Shown in pieces: positions 27,157-35,290 of a stretch of DNA of 64,000 bases. A program made the position numbers and the translations under genes. Location of the stretch: assembly GCF_006716445.1 (NCBI RefSeq), contig NZ_VFPA01000003.1:620001-684000 (forward strand), read 5' to 3'. Each line of letters starts with the position of its first letter. Position 1 is the first letter of the stretch. This DNA comes from Pseudonocardia kunmingensis. Its GTDB lineage: Bacteria; Actinomycetota; Actinomycetes; Mycobacteriales; Pseudonocardiaceae. Below the pieces are notes generated by a model. It did not search any database. It had not been told where the DNA came from and saw only the letters and a program-made list of their open reading frames with translations.

Positions 27157-28431
27157 ATGACCCTGACTGCTGGCACCGCCGCGACCTCCACGGCCCTCGA
27201 CCTCGGACCGGCGCGCGCGCTGTCCTGTCGGGAGTGCGGCCACCAGATCCCCCTCGCCGCCGAGTTCGCCTGCCCCCAGTGCTTCGGCCCGCTCGAGGTG
27301 GCCTACGACTTCGGCACCGTCACCCGCGAGTCGATCGAGGCGGGCCCCAAGTCGATCTGGCGCTACCGCCACCTGCTCCCCGTGCCCTCGCACGTGCAGT
27401 CCCACCCCAACACCGAGCCCGGCCTCACCCGCCTGATCAAGGCCGACCGGCTCGCGGCCGCGCTCGGCGTGCGCTCCCTGTGGGTCAAGGACGACACCGG
27501 CAACCCCACCCACTCGTTCAAGGACCGCGTCGTGGCCGTGGCCCTTGCCGCCGCCCGGGAGCTCGGCTTCTCCGTGCTGTGCTGCCCGTCCACCGGCAAC
27601 CTGGCCAACGCCGTGGCCGCCGCGGCCGCGCGCGCCGGCTGGGACTCGGTCGTGCTGGTCCCCAAGTCGCTCGAGCAGGCCAAGGTGCTCACCACCGCGG
27701 TGTACGACGGCACCCTGCTCGCCGTCGACGGCAACTACGACGACGTCAACCGGCTCGCCACCGAGCTCGCGGCCGAGCACGAGGACTGGGCGTTCGTCAA
27801 CGTCAACGTCCGGCCCTACTACGCCGAGGGCTCCAAGACCCTCGGCTACGAGGTGGCCGAGCAGCTCGGCTGGCGGCTTCCGCAGCAGGTCGTGGTGCCG
27901 GTGGCGTCGGGCTCGCAGCTGACGAAGGTCGACAAGGGCTTCACGGAGCTGGGGAAGCTCGGGCTGGTCGAGCCGACCCCGTACCGGGTCTTCGGCGCCC
28001 AGGCCACCGGCTGCTCGCCGGTGGCGAAGGCGTTCGAGGACGGGCACGACGTCGTGCAGCCGGTGCGCCCGGACACGATCGCCCGCTCGCTGGCCATCGG
28101 CAACCCGGCCGACGGCCCCTACGTCCTCGACGCCGTGCGCCGCACCGGCGGCGCGCTCGCGCACGTCAGCGACGAGGAGGTCGTGGACGGCATCCGGCTG
28201 CTCGCGCGCACCGAAGGCGTGTTCGCCGAGACCGCGGGCGGGGTCACCGTGGCCACGGCCAAGAAGCTGATCGAGTCCGGGAAGCTCGACCCGGACGCCG
28301 AGACCGTGCTGCTGATCACCGGCGACGGGCTCAAGACCCTCGACGCGGTGAGCGGCCGGATCGGCCCCACGGCCACCGTGCCGTCCACCAGCGCGGCGGT
28401 GCAGGAGGCGCTGGCGGCCCGCGGCCTCTGA
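27157..28431 (+). CDS. thrC: threonine synthase
   Basis: The 424-residue product is a PLP fold-type II enzyme: the N-terminal zinc-knuckle-like CRECGHQIPLAAEFACPQC, the PLP lysine in NPTHSFKDRVVAV, STGNLANAVAAAAARAG and VVPVASGSQLTK (phosphate loop). It converts O-phosphohomoserine to threonine. The start ATG 27157 follows the GAGGAG that overlaps the riboswitch P1 helix. This long form with Cys knuckles is common in actinobacteria. Confidence 0.93.
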   Translation: MTLTAGTAATSTALDLGPARALSCRECGHQIPLAAEFACPQCFGPLEVAYDFGTVTRESIEAGPKSIWRYRHLLPVPSHVQSHPNTEPGLTRLIKADRLAAALGVRSLWVKDDTGNPTHSFKDRVVAVALAAARELGFSVLCCPSTGNLANAVAAAAARAGWDSVVLVPKSLEQAKVLTTAVYDGTLLAVDGNYDDVNRLATELAAEHEDWAFVNVNVRPYYAEGSKTLGYEVAEQLGWRLPQQVVVPVASGSQLTKVDKGFTELGKLGLVEPTPYRVFGAQATGCSPVAKAFEDGHDVVQPVRPDTIARSLAIGNPADGPYVLDAVRRTGGALAHVSDEEVVDGIRLLARTEGVFAETAGGVTVATAKKLIESGKLDPDAETVLLITGDGLKTLDAVSGRIGPTATVPSTSAAVQEALAARGL

Positions 28432-28432
28432 C

Positions 28433-28882
28433 TCAGGGAACGAGCCAGCGCCCGTCCCGCATGAGGTCGCGGCCGGCGAGCTCGTCGACCTCCCGCCACG
28501 CCTGGATCCGCTGCGGCCGGACGCGGAACCAGGGGTAGGGCTCGGCGAGCCGGCGCGGGTCGAAGCCGGTCCGGGCGGCGAAGGCGTCGCCGGTCCCGTC
28601 GGGAACCTCGGCGAGGACCTCGACGGTCCCGTCGACGAGCACGACGTCGCGGGTCTGCCCGATCCCGACCCGCACCCGGCCGGTCGCCGCCGCGTTGCGA
28701 CCGGTCGGGCTGGCCGCCGGGGTGGCCATGAGCAGGGTCTCGCCGTCCCACAGGAACGACAGCGGCACCAGGTACGGGCCGTCGCCGTCGCTGGTGGCGA
28801 CCCACGCGTCCACGTCCTGGTGGAGCCGGTCGAGGGTGTCCTGCTTGCGCTGCTGCGGGGTGCGGGGCTGCGGATGCGTCAC
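28433..28882 (-). CDS. pyridoxamine 5'-phosphate oxidase-like flavin/F420 split-barrel protein
   Basis: The 149-residue product has the split-barrel pattern: DVDAWVATSDGDGPYLVPLSF, TGRVRVGIGQTRDVVLVDG and a C-terminal RPQRIQAWREVDEL. It resembles the actinobacterial TIGR03618/F420-linked or heme-utilisation-like branch; the cofactor cannot be settled. GTG 28882 with GAGAGG upstream. The stop lies one base past the convergent thrC stop. The repeat copy C lies upstream. Confidence 0.75.
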   Translation of the reverse strand: MTHPQPRTPQQRKQDTLDRLHQDVDAWVATSDGDGPYLVPLSFLWDGETLLMATPAASPTGRNAAATGRVRVGIGQTRDVVLVDGTVEVLAEVPDGTGDAFAARTGFDPRRLAEPYPWFRVRPQRIQAWREVDELAGRDLMRDGRWLVP

Positions 28883-28903
28883 CCGCTGATCCTCTCTCCC
28901 GCC

Positions 28904-28967
28904 CGGACGAACGGCCCTTTCGTCGGTACCTAGCCGACGAAAGGGCCGTTCGTCATGCGGATCCTGC
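28904..28967. repeat. palindromic repeat family 1, copy C
   Basis: Perfect 21-base arms (28906-28926 and 28934-28954) with loop TACCTAG and the same right-hand tail ATGCGGATCCTGC as copy A. On the minus strand it codes the last codons (MTNGPFVG) and stop of the MFS gene. Confidence 0.85.
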
Positions 28968-30150
28968 GCACGGAGAACGTCCGCGCCCCGGGGGCCAGCG
29001 CCGCGGCGGCGGGGGCGAGCAGGCACACGAGCGCGCAGGCGGCCAGCGTCGAGCCGAGCCCGAACACCGAGATCGCCGGGGCGATCAGGGCCAGGCCCAG
29101 CGGGGCGAGGCCGTAGGAGAGCAGGAAGTCCAGCGAGGACACCCGGGCCAGCAGGCGCGGGTCCACCTCCCGCTGGGTGGCGGTGAACCACGGCACGTTG
29201 AACAGCTCGATCCCCACACCGGTCGCGACGTAGGCCAGCACCAGGACGGCGGGGTGCACCGGCAGCAGCAGGCACAGCGGCGCGACGGCGTACACGGCGA
29301 GACCGGCCAGGGCCGCCCACCCCTGGGCCCGCGGCCGCCACCGCGCGATCAGCAGGGCGCCCAGCAGCGCCCCCACCGTGTAGCCGGTGGTGGCCAGCGC
29401 CAGCACCGCTTCCGAGCCGTAGCGGTCGCGGGCGACCAGCGGGAGGGCCACCGCGGTGGCCGAGTAGCCGGTGGCGATCACCGCCGTCAGGGCGCCCAGG
29501 CCGGCCAGGAACCACGGGTGCCGGCACGCCTCCCGCCAGCCCTCGGCGAACTCCCCGACGATCGACGCGCCGCTCGCCGGCACCGGGACGCCGCCACCAC
29601 GGGGCGGCACGAGCGCGGCCACGAGCCAGAACAACCCGATGCCGAGCAGCAGCGCCGGGACGCCGAGCACGCCCGCGAGCAGCGCGGACAGCGCAGGTCC
29701 CAGCAACACGCTGCACCGCACCGCGATGGTGATCGCGGCGTTGGCCTGCTGGCGGCGGTCGGGGTCGACCACCTCGGCGGTGAGGGCCTGGAACGCGGGC
29801 CGGCAGGCGCCCTGCCCCGCCCCGACCACCACCGCGGCCACGGCCATCAGCCCGACGGACCGCCCGACCCCGAGCGCGATCAGGGGGCTGGCGGCGGCCG
29901 CGGCCAGCCCCGACCAGAGCACGACCGCACGCCGCGAGTAGCGGTCGGCGAGCACCCCGGCCAGCGGGACCGCGGCCAGGAATCCCACCGTCCGGGTGGC
30001 CAGCACGATCCCGAGCCCCACCGCGCCGAGGTCGCCGTGCAGCACCGCCAGCCCGAGCACGAACGGCAGGGCCCAGGTCGCGAGGCCGGACGCGGTGGTC
30101 CCGACCCACAGCCGCAGGAACTCCCGCTCCCGCACGACCGATCGCGCCAC
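28930..30150 (-). CDS. MFS transporter linked to the FecCD-type ABC importer
   Basis: The 406-residue product has twelve predicted helices and the MFS loop motif GVLADRYSRRAVV between helices 2 and 3. It follows the substrate-binding protein gene with a one-base gap, so it is the last gene of the four-gene ABC operon. It resembles enterobactin-exporter-like or drug/siderophore exporters, so it may export the chelator or release metal. Its last residues come from repeat copy C, so the natural end of the protein was probably changed by insertion. Confidence 0.87.
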   Translation of the reverse strand: MARSVVREREFLRLWVGTTASGLATWALPFVLGLAVLHGDLGAVGLGIVLATRTVGFLAAVPLAGVLADRYSRRAVVLWSGLAAAAASPLIALGVGRSVGLMAVAAVVVGAGQGACRPAFQALTAEVVDPDRRQQANAAITIAVRCSVLLGPALSALLAGVLGVPALLLGIGLFWLVAALVPPRGGGVPVPASGASIVGEFAEGWREACRHPWFLAGLGALTAVIATGYSATAVALPLVARDRYGSEAVLALATTGYTVGALLGALLIARWRPRAQGWAALAGLAVYAVAPLCLLLPVHPAVLVLAYVATGVGIELFNVPWFTATQREVDPRLLARVSSLDFLLSYGLAPLGLALIAPAISVFGLGSTLAACALVCLLAPAAAALAPGARTFSVRRIRMTNGPFVG

Positions 30151-30151
30151 G

Positions 30152-31153
30152 TCAGCGGCGGAACGACGTGCGCACGTACTCGGCGAAGCCCTCCGCGCCG
30201 TCCACGATCCGCGGCCCGCTGATCGCCTCGTTGAAGTCCAGCATGTGGAACCGGTTCTCCCGGATCGCCGGCACCGACGCCAGTGCGGGGTGCGACCTCA
30301 GGAAAGCGATCTTCTCCTCGGCCGGCTGGTCCTGGTAGTCCAGGATGACGATGATCTCGGGTTGCGCGGCGACGACGGCCTCCCAGCCGACGTCGACCCA
30401 GCGCCCCTCGAGGTCCGCGAAGATGTTGCGCGCCCCGGCGAACTCGATGATCTCGGTCGGCGGCACCTGGCTGCCTGCGGTGAACGGCCGGTCGGTGCCG
30501 GAGTCGTAGAGGAACACCGACGGCGGCGGGTCGAGCCGCGGCGCCGACTCCCGGACCGCGGCGACCCGGGCCCGCAGCTCGCCGACGTACGCGGCGGCCC
30601 GCTCCTCCACCCCGAAGATCCGGCCCAGCCGCTCCAGATCGGTGTACAGCCCTTCGAACGGCGTGACGCGCTCCGGGAAGCCGGGGTAGTTGAAGCAGCT
30701 CTCGGTGTGCATGAAGCTCTGGATGCCGAGGCCGTCGAGGATCTCGGGCGTGATCCCCCGCTGCTCGCTGAACCCCGACCGCCACCCGGCCACCACGAGG
30801 TCGGCCCCGGCGTCGACCACCAGCTCGCGGTTGAGCAGGTCCTGGCTCAGCAGCTCGACCCGCGCGTACTCCGCCGCCCACGGCGACTCCTCCACCGGCG
30901 GGTTCGCCGGCGGCATCACGTAGCCGCGCACGGCGTCGGTGAGGCCGAGGCCGAACAGCTTGTCGGCGCTGCCCGCCTCGTAGACCACGGCCCGCTCGGG
31001 CCGCTGGTAGGTCACCTCCTCGCCGCAGCGCGCCACGGTGACCGGTTCGGGCGCACCGGCCTCCGGCGTCACCTCGGCGCCGCAGCCGGCGAGCAGGAGC
31101 GCCGCGAGCACGGCGGGCGTGGCGCGCCGCCACCAGGTCGGGGGGACGGTCAC
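30152..31153 (-). CDS. FecB/BtuF-type ABC transporter substrate-binding lipoprotein
   Basis: The 333-residue product has a lipobox (ALLLAGCGAE), then a class III binding-protein fold: PERAVVYEAGSADKLFGLGL and ELVVDAGADLVVAGWRSG, with a long central helix. Two extra Cys (VARCGEE, TESCFNYP) are unusual. It is the catcher of the permease and ATPase encoded upstream. Ligands of this group include ferric siderophores, heme and cobalamin; a proposed coenzyme F420-0 importer group has a similar look. GTG 31153 overlaps the ATPase stop. Confidence 0.87.
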   Translation of the reverse strand: MTVPPTWWRRATPAVLAALLLAGCGAEVTPEAGAPEPVTVARCGEEVTYQRPERAVVYEAGSADKLFGLGLTDAVRGYVMPPANPPVEESPWAAEYARVELLSQDLLNRELVVDAGADLVVAGWRSGFSEQRGITPEILDGLGIQSFMHTESCFNYPGFPERVTPFEGLYTDLERLGRIFGVEERAAAYVGELRARVAAVRESAPRLDPPPSVFLYDSGTDRPFTAGSQVPPTEIIEFAGARNIFADLEGRWVDVGWEAVVAAQPEIIVILDYQDQPAEEKIAFLRSHPALASVPAIRENRFHMLDFNEAISGPRIVDGAEGFAEYVRTSFRR

Positions 31154-31965
31154 AGGTGCGTTCCTTCCGGTGGGCCGGCGGATCCGGCGTGGGTCGGGGT
31201 GGGCGTGAGCGCGTACAGCAGCTGCGGGTCGCCGGTCAGCGGGTGCGGCACGACGGTGGCCGCGACGCCGAAGACGCGTTCCACCAGCTCGGCCGTCAGC
31301 ACCTCCCAGGGGGCGCCGGCCGCCACCAGCGCACCCCTGCTCAGCACGCCGATGCGGTCGCAGGTGGCCGCGGCCAGGTTCAGGTCGTGCAGCACGACCA
31401 GCACGGTGGCGCCGGACCCGCGCAGCAGCGACAGCAGCTCGATCTGGTGCCGCACGTCGAGGTGGTTGGTCGGCTCGTCGAGGACGAGCACCTCCGGCTC
31501 CTGCACCAGGGCGCGTGCGGCGAGCACGCGCTGGCGCTCGCCGCCCGACAGCGACAGCACCCCGCGCCCCGCCAGGTGCGCCACGTCGAGCTGGGCCATG
31601 ACGCGCTCGCACAACGCGCGCTCCCGCGCCGACAGCGCCTCGTTGCCCCGCTTGTGCGGCGTGCGGCCGAGCGCGACGGTCTCGGCGACGGTGAAGTCGA
31701 GGTCGGCGCCGCCCTCCTGGGTCAGCGCCGCCACCTGCCGCGCGCTCTGCCGCCTGCTCGTGGTCGCCACGTCCGTGCCGTCGACCAGCACCGCCCCGGC
31801 CGTGGGTCGCAGCGCCCGGTAGACGCAGCGCAGTGCGGTGGACTTGCCGCTGCCGTTGGGCCCGACCAGCCCGACCACCTGCCCGTCGGGGACGTCCAGG
31901 GACAGCTCGCGGACCAGCGCGTTCCCGTCGACGACGACCGAGAGCGCCTCCAGGCGGAGCTCCAT
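31150..31965 (-). CDS. FecE/FepC-type ABC transporter ATPase
   Basis: The 271-residue product has Walker A VGPNGSGKSTALRC, signature LSLSGGERQRVLAARAL, Walker B VLVLDEPTNHLD and the H-loop VLHDLNLAAATCD. These fit the siderophore/cobalamin ATPase group. ATG 31965 overlaps the permease stop (ATGA). Confidence 0.93.
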   Translation of the reverse strand: MELRLEALSVVVDGNALVRELSLDVPDGQVVGLVGPNGSGKSTALRCVYRALRPTAGAVLVDGTDVATTSRRQSARQVAALTQEGGADLDFTVAETVALGRTPHKRGNEALSARERALCERVMAQLDVAHLAGRGVLSLSGGERQRVLAARALVQEPEVLVLDEPTNHLDVRHQIELLSLLRGSGATVLVVLHDLNLAAATCDRIGVLSRGALVAAGAPWEVLTAELVERVFGVAATVVPHPLTGDPQLLYALTPTPTHAGSAGPPEGTHL

Positions 31966-33074
31966 CACCGGCCCCCGAACAGATAGGACCGCCGCCGCAT
32001 CAGGACCACGAAGACCGGCACCCCGACGAGCGCGGTGATGGCCCCCAGCGGCAGCTCGCGCGGCGCCACGAGGACACGTGAGACCAGGTCGACCCAGACC
32101 ATGAAGACCGCCCCGACGAACGGGGTGACGACCAGCACCCGCGCGTGGCCCGCGCCGACCACCAGCCGCACGACGTGCGGCAGGACCAGCCCCACGAACC
32201 CGATCGCCCCGCTGACCGCGACCATCGCCCCCGTCATCAGCGACGTCAGCACGAACAGGGCGGTGCGGACTGCCCCGGTGTCCACGCCCAGGCTCGCCGC
32301 GGTCTCGTCGCCCAGCGCCATCGCGTCCAGCGCCCGGCCGAAGCGCCGCAGCACCACCACCCCGAGGACGACGACGACCGCGACGACCGGCAGCGCGTCC
32401 CACGAGGCGGCGCCGAAGCTGCCCATCGTCCAGAACAGGATCGTGCTGGTGGCCTCGCCGTCCGGCGCGAAGTAGATCAGCACGCTCATCACGGCCTGGA
32501 AGCCGAACGACAGCGCGATGCCGGTGAGGACGAGCCGCAGCGGGGTGACGCCCGCGCGTGTCGCGGACGCGGCGTAGACCAGCACCGAAGCACCCAGCGC
32601 GCCGAGGAAGGCGCCGACGGACACCGCGTGCACGCCCAGCCCGGCCAGCACCCCGAACACGATCACGCCGACGGCGCCCGCCGAGGCCCCCGAGGAGACC
32701 CCGAGCACGAACGGGTCGGCCAGGGCGTTGCGCACCAACGCCTGCACCGCCACCCCGACGACGCCCAGCCCGGCGCCGACGACCGCCGCGAGCAGCACGC
32801 GCGGCGTGCGGACCTGCCAGATGATCTGGTACTGCGGCACCTCGGCCGCCGTGATCGGGCCACCGGTCAGCGCGGCCCACAGGTACCGCGCCGTGTCGGC
32901 CGGCGCGATCACCGCGCTGCCGAGGCCGATGGTCACCACCACCGAGGCGACCAGCACCGCGGCCATGACCAGCACCCCCGCCACCAGAGGCCCGCGGCCG
33001 CGCGGCCGGAGCGCGCCCTCCGCGGGCGAGGTGCCACCGGACCCCACCGCAACGCCGCTACGCGCAAGATCCAC
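31965..33074 (-). CDS. FecCD-type ABC transporter permease
   Basis: The 369-residue product has about nine to ten helices and FecCD signatures VRTPRVLLAAVVGAGLGVVG, DPFVLGVSSGASAGA, and the coupling region GAIGFVGLVLPHVVR. It is the only permease of the unit and likely forms a homodimer. Possible starts are TTG 33098, TTG 33089 and GTG 33074; the last is used as a Fur-like box covers the first. Confidence 0.9.
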   Translation of the reverse strand: MDLARSGVAVGSGGTSPAEGALRPRGRGPLVAGVLVMAAVLVASVVVTIGLGSAVIAPADTARYLWAALTGGPITAAEVPQYQIIWQVRTPRVLLAAVVGAGLGVVGVAVQALVRNALADPFVLGVSSGASAGAVGVIVFGVLAGLGVHAVSVGAFLGALGASVLVYAASATRAGVTPLRLVLTGIALSFGFQAVMSVLIYFAPDGEATSTILFWTMGSFGAASWDALPVVAVVVVLGVVVLRRFGRALDAMALGDETAASLGVDTGAVRTALFVLTSLMTGAMVAVSGAIGFVGLVLPHVVRLVVGAGHARVLVVTPFVGAVFMVWVDLVSRVLVAPRELPLGAITALVGVPVFVVLMRRRSYLFGGR

Positions 33075-33090
33075 CCGTCCCGCCCCCAAT

Positions 33091-33109
33091 AACGACAACC
33101 GTTATCGTT
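33091..33109. promoter_or_regulatory. Fur/Zur-like operator before the ABC importer
   Basis: AACGACAACCGTTATCGTT is a 19-base palindrome with one mismatch and a central C; the inner 15 bases have the 7-1-7 form of Fur-family boxes (GATAACnGTTATC type). It sits within 35 bases of the permease start, so metal-bound repressor would block the operon. Which metal is unknown. Confidence 0.6.
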
Positions 33110-33205
33110 CACACTATCGGGCGGTGGAGCGGAGGAGGTACCGGGATGACCGGCGAGCTGGGTCCTTCGAGGATCTGCCGTACGAGCGGCGAGCGTGCGC
33201 TGCCG

Positions 33206-33862
33206 TCAGGCCGGCGGCCAGTGGCGGCGGATCCACCGCGTCACCGCATGGGCGGTCTCCGCGAGCGGGAGCTCGGTGGTGTCGAGGAGCTCGACCGGCG
33301 GGTCCAGCGCGGGGCCGTTGCGCCGGAGCCAGTCGTTGAAGTCCAGCGTCTCCGCGATGCGCGGCTCGTCCCAGCCGCGCCACGCCGGGCGGGCCCGGAG
33401 CCGGGGCGCCAGTACCCCGGGGTCGCACACGAGCGCCAGGTAGTGGATCTCGCCGAGGAACACCCGCTCCGGGCGGCTCTCGAACTGCACCGGCGCGACC
33501 GTCCCGACCAGCACGACCGGCCGCCCGCTCTGGTGGATCATCGCGGCCATCCGCAGCCAGGTCGAGCGGAAGGCGCCGAAGTCGTCGGTCGGGTCCTGCA
33601 GCCCGGCCGTCCACAGCACATCCTGCTCGACGACGACCGCCGTATCGGCGAGAGCGGGCAGGAGCAGGCGCGCGACCGTCGATTTGCCCCCGCCGCTCGG
33701 CCCGGTGAGGGCGAACAGCGGCAGTCGCCGGAACGGCTGCCGGTGCCCGCACTCGTCGCAGATCAGGACCGCGGCGTCGGGCGCGACGACCGGCACCGAC
33801 GGCCGGGCGCCGCAGCCGACGCAGATCTGCAGGTCGACCGGGGAGAGCTCGCCCGTGCTCAG
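33206..33862 (-). CDS. P-loop nucleotide kinase-like protein with N-terminal zinc ribbon
   Basis: The 218-residue product begins with two CxxC pairs (ICVGCGARP, ICDECGHRQP), followed by Walker A LTGPSGGGKSTVARLLLP and a kinase-like body (VEQDVLWTAGLQD, LVGTVAPVQFESRPERV). It looks like a small-molecule or shikimate/AAA-type kinase whose substrate is unknown. No ATG, GTG or TTG lies between the stop of the previous gene and the first Cys pair; CTG 33862, overlapping that stop, is the simplest start and is uncertain. The upstream gene also encodes a CxxC protein. Confidence 0.65.
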   Translation of the reverse strand: MSTGELSPVDLQICVGCGARPSVPVVAPDAAVLICDECGHRQPFRRLPLFALTGPSGGGKSTVARLLLPALADTAVVVEQDVLWTAGLQDPTDDFGAFRSTWLRMAAMIHQSGRPVVLVGTVAPVQFESRPERVFLGEIHYLALVCDPGVLAPRLRARPAWRGWDEPRIAETLDFNDWLRRNGPALDPPVELLDTTELPLAETAHAVTRWIRRHWPPA

Positions 33863-34239
33863 CCGAACAGCTCGCCGAGGAAGCCGCCGCGGCTCTTGTG
33901 CCCGCGGTGGCCGTGCGGCGGCGGCGAGTCGCTGTAGCGGCGCCCGTGTGGCGGCGGCGAGTCGCCGTAGCGGCGCCCGTGCGGTGGCGGCGAGTCGTTG
34001 TATCGCTTTCCGCCCTGGTGGCGTGGGTCGTACCCGCGCTGGCCGCCGTAGGGCGGCGGCGAGTCGTGGCCGTAGGAGGGCGGGCCCGCGTGCCCGGCGT
34101 AGAAGCTCTGCTCGGCGTTGGCGATCTGCTCGAGCTCGCCTCGGTCGAGGAAGATCCCACGGCAGCCCTGGCACTGCTCGATGTGCACGCCGCGGCGGTC
34201 GACGGTGTGCATCCTGTTCTGACACTTCGGACAGATCAC
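33859..34239 (-). CDS. zf-TFIIB domain protein with DSPPPHG repeats
   Basis: The 126-residue product begins with a zinc ribbon ICPKCQNRMHTV and CQGCRGIFLDRGELEQI, the zf-TFIIB pattern, then a Tyr/Pro/Gly/His-rich tail with three to four copies of an 11-residue unit RRYxDSPPPHG, ending GGFLGELFG. Function unknown; such proteins may bind nucleic acid or membranes. GTG 34239 follows TAGGCT (complement of 34247-34252) by seven bases, a leaderless start; an earlier in-frame GTG is at 34257. Confidence 0.75.
   Translation of the reverse strand: MICPKCQNRMHTVDRRGVHIEQCQGCRGIFLDRGELEQIANAEQSFYAGHAGPPSYGHDSPPPYGGQRGYDPRHQGGKRYNDSPPPHGRRYGDSPPPHGRRYSDSPPPHGHRGHKSRGGFLGELFG
33913..34015 (-). repeat. 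33-base tandem repeat in the zf-TFIIB gene tail
   Basis: Three 33-base copies, each containing GGCGGCGAGTCG on the plus strand, code the 11-residue unit RRYxDSPPPHG on the minus strand. Confidence 0.8.
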
Positions 34240-34459
34240 CCGGCCGAGCCTACCCACGATGGCAAGATCGCCAGGCGGCCGAGTGGGCCCCCCGGACCGG
34301 GCAGCGACACGGCACCGGGAGCGGCGACCCCCGCGCGATCGGTCCCCCGTGCGAGCTACCCGCAGATGTCCACTCCACGGTGACGATCACGCGCCGGCGG
34401 CGCCCTACCGTCCTCGGTACGCCGCACGCCCCGGTCGCGGCCCCCGGACAAGGACTCCC

Positions 34460-35290
34460 ATGCGACTGATCATCCAGCTCGCCGTCGTCGCGGCCATCGC
34501 CCTCGCCGGCAGCGCACTCGCCAACGCCGTGGCGTGGAACCCACCACTCACGCTGATCATCGGCGTCGGCACCGCCGCGGCGGCCCTGCTGGGCTACACG
34601 TGGGCGGTGCGGCGCACCGAGCGCCGCGCACCCGACGAGCTGTCCCGCACCGGCGCCGTCTCCGCGCTCGCCCGCGGCACCCTGCTCGGCGTGGGCCTGT
34701 TCGCCGCGGTCATCCTCAACATCGCCTTCCTCGGCGGCTACCAGGTCCTCGGCTGGGGCTCCCCCGCCGGCGCCGTCGCCCTGTTCGGGTTCATGGCCGC
34801 CGCCGCGGTCACCGAGGAGCTGCTCTTCCGGGGCATCCTGTTCCGCGTCGTCGAGCAGTGGGCCGGCACCTGGACCGCGCTCGTCCTCACCGCTGTGCTG
34901 TTCGGCATGGCCCACCTGTTCACCCCGCACTCAACCCTTTGGGGCGCAACCGCCATCGCGATCGAGGCCGGCGCGATGCTCGCCGCCGCGTACGCCGCCA
35001 CCCGCACGCTGTGGGTGCCCATCGGCCTGCACTTCGGGTGGAACTACGCCGCGAGCGCCGTCTTCGGCACCGAGGTCTCGGGCAACAACACCCCCGACGG
35101 CCTGCTGCGCGCCGTCACGAACGGGCCCACGGCGCTCACCGGCGGCGACTTCGGCCCCGAAGCCGGCGTCCACGCCGTCCTGTTCGGTGCCGCCCTCACC
35201 GTCGTGTTCCTCTGGCTGGCCCACCGCCGCGGCCGCCTCGTCCCTCGCCGCGGGGCCCGCAGCGCACCGCTCACTACGCTCGCCCCGTGA
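34460..35290 (+). CDS. CPBP family intramembrane metalloprotease
   Basis: The 276-residue product has about seven helices and the CPBP (Abi/CAAX protease) motifs: AVTEELLFRGILF with the EExxxR, FGMAHLFTP (FxxxH) and GLHFGWNYAAS (HxxxN). These give the metal site of CPBP glutamic/metallo proteases. AAGGA lies six bases before ATG 34460. Its stop overlaps the histidine kinase start, so it may be linked to signalling. Confidence 0.9.
   Translation: MRLIIQLAVVAAIALAGSALANAVAWNPPLTLIIGVGTAAAALLGYTWAVRRTERRAPDELSRTGAVSALARGTLLGVGLFAAVILNIAFLGGYQVLGWGSPAGAVALFGFMAAAAVTEELLFRGILFRVVEQWAGTWTALVLTAVLFGMAHLFTPHSTLWGATAIAIEAGAMLAAAYAATRTLWVPIGLHFGWNYAASAVFGTEVSGNNTPDGLLRAVTNGPTALTGGDFGPEAGVHAVLFGAALTVVFLWLAHRRGRLVPRRGARSAPLTTLAP

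Noticed and set aside
30152..33074. Firm assignment as a coenzyme F420-0 or siderophore importer
   Set aside because: The fold and operon fit several FecBCD-type groups and no biosynthesis gene for either ligand lies in the window.
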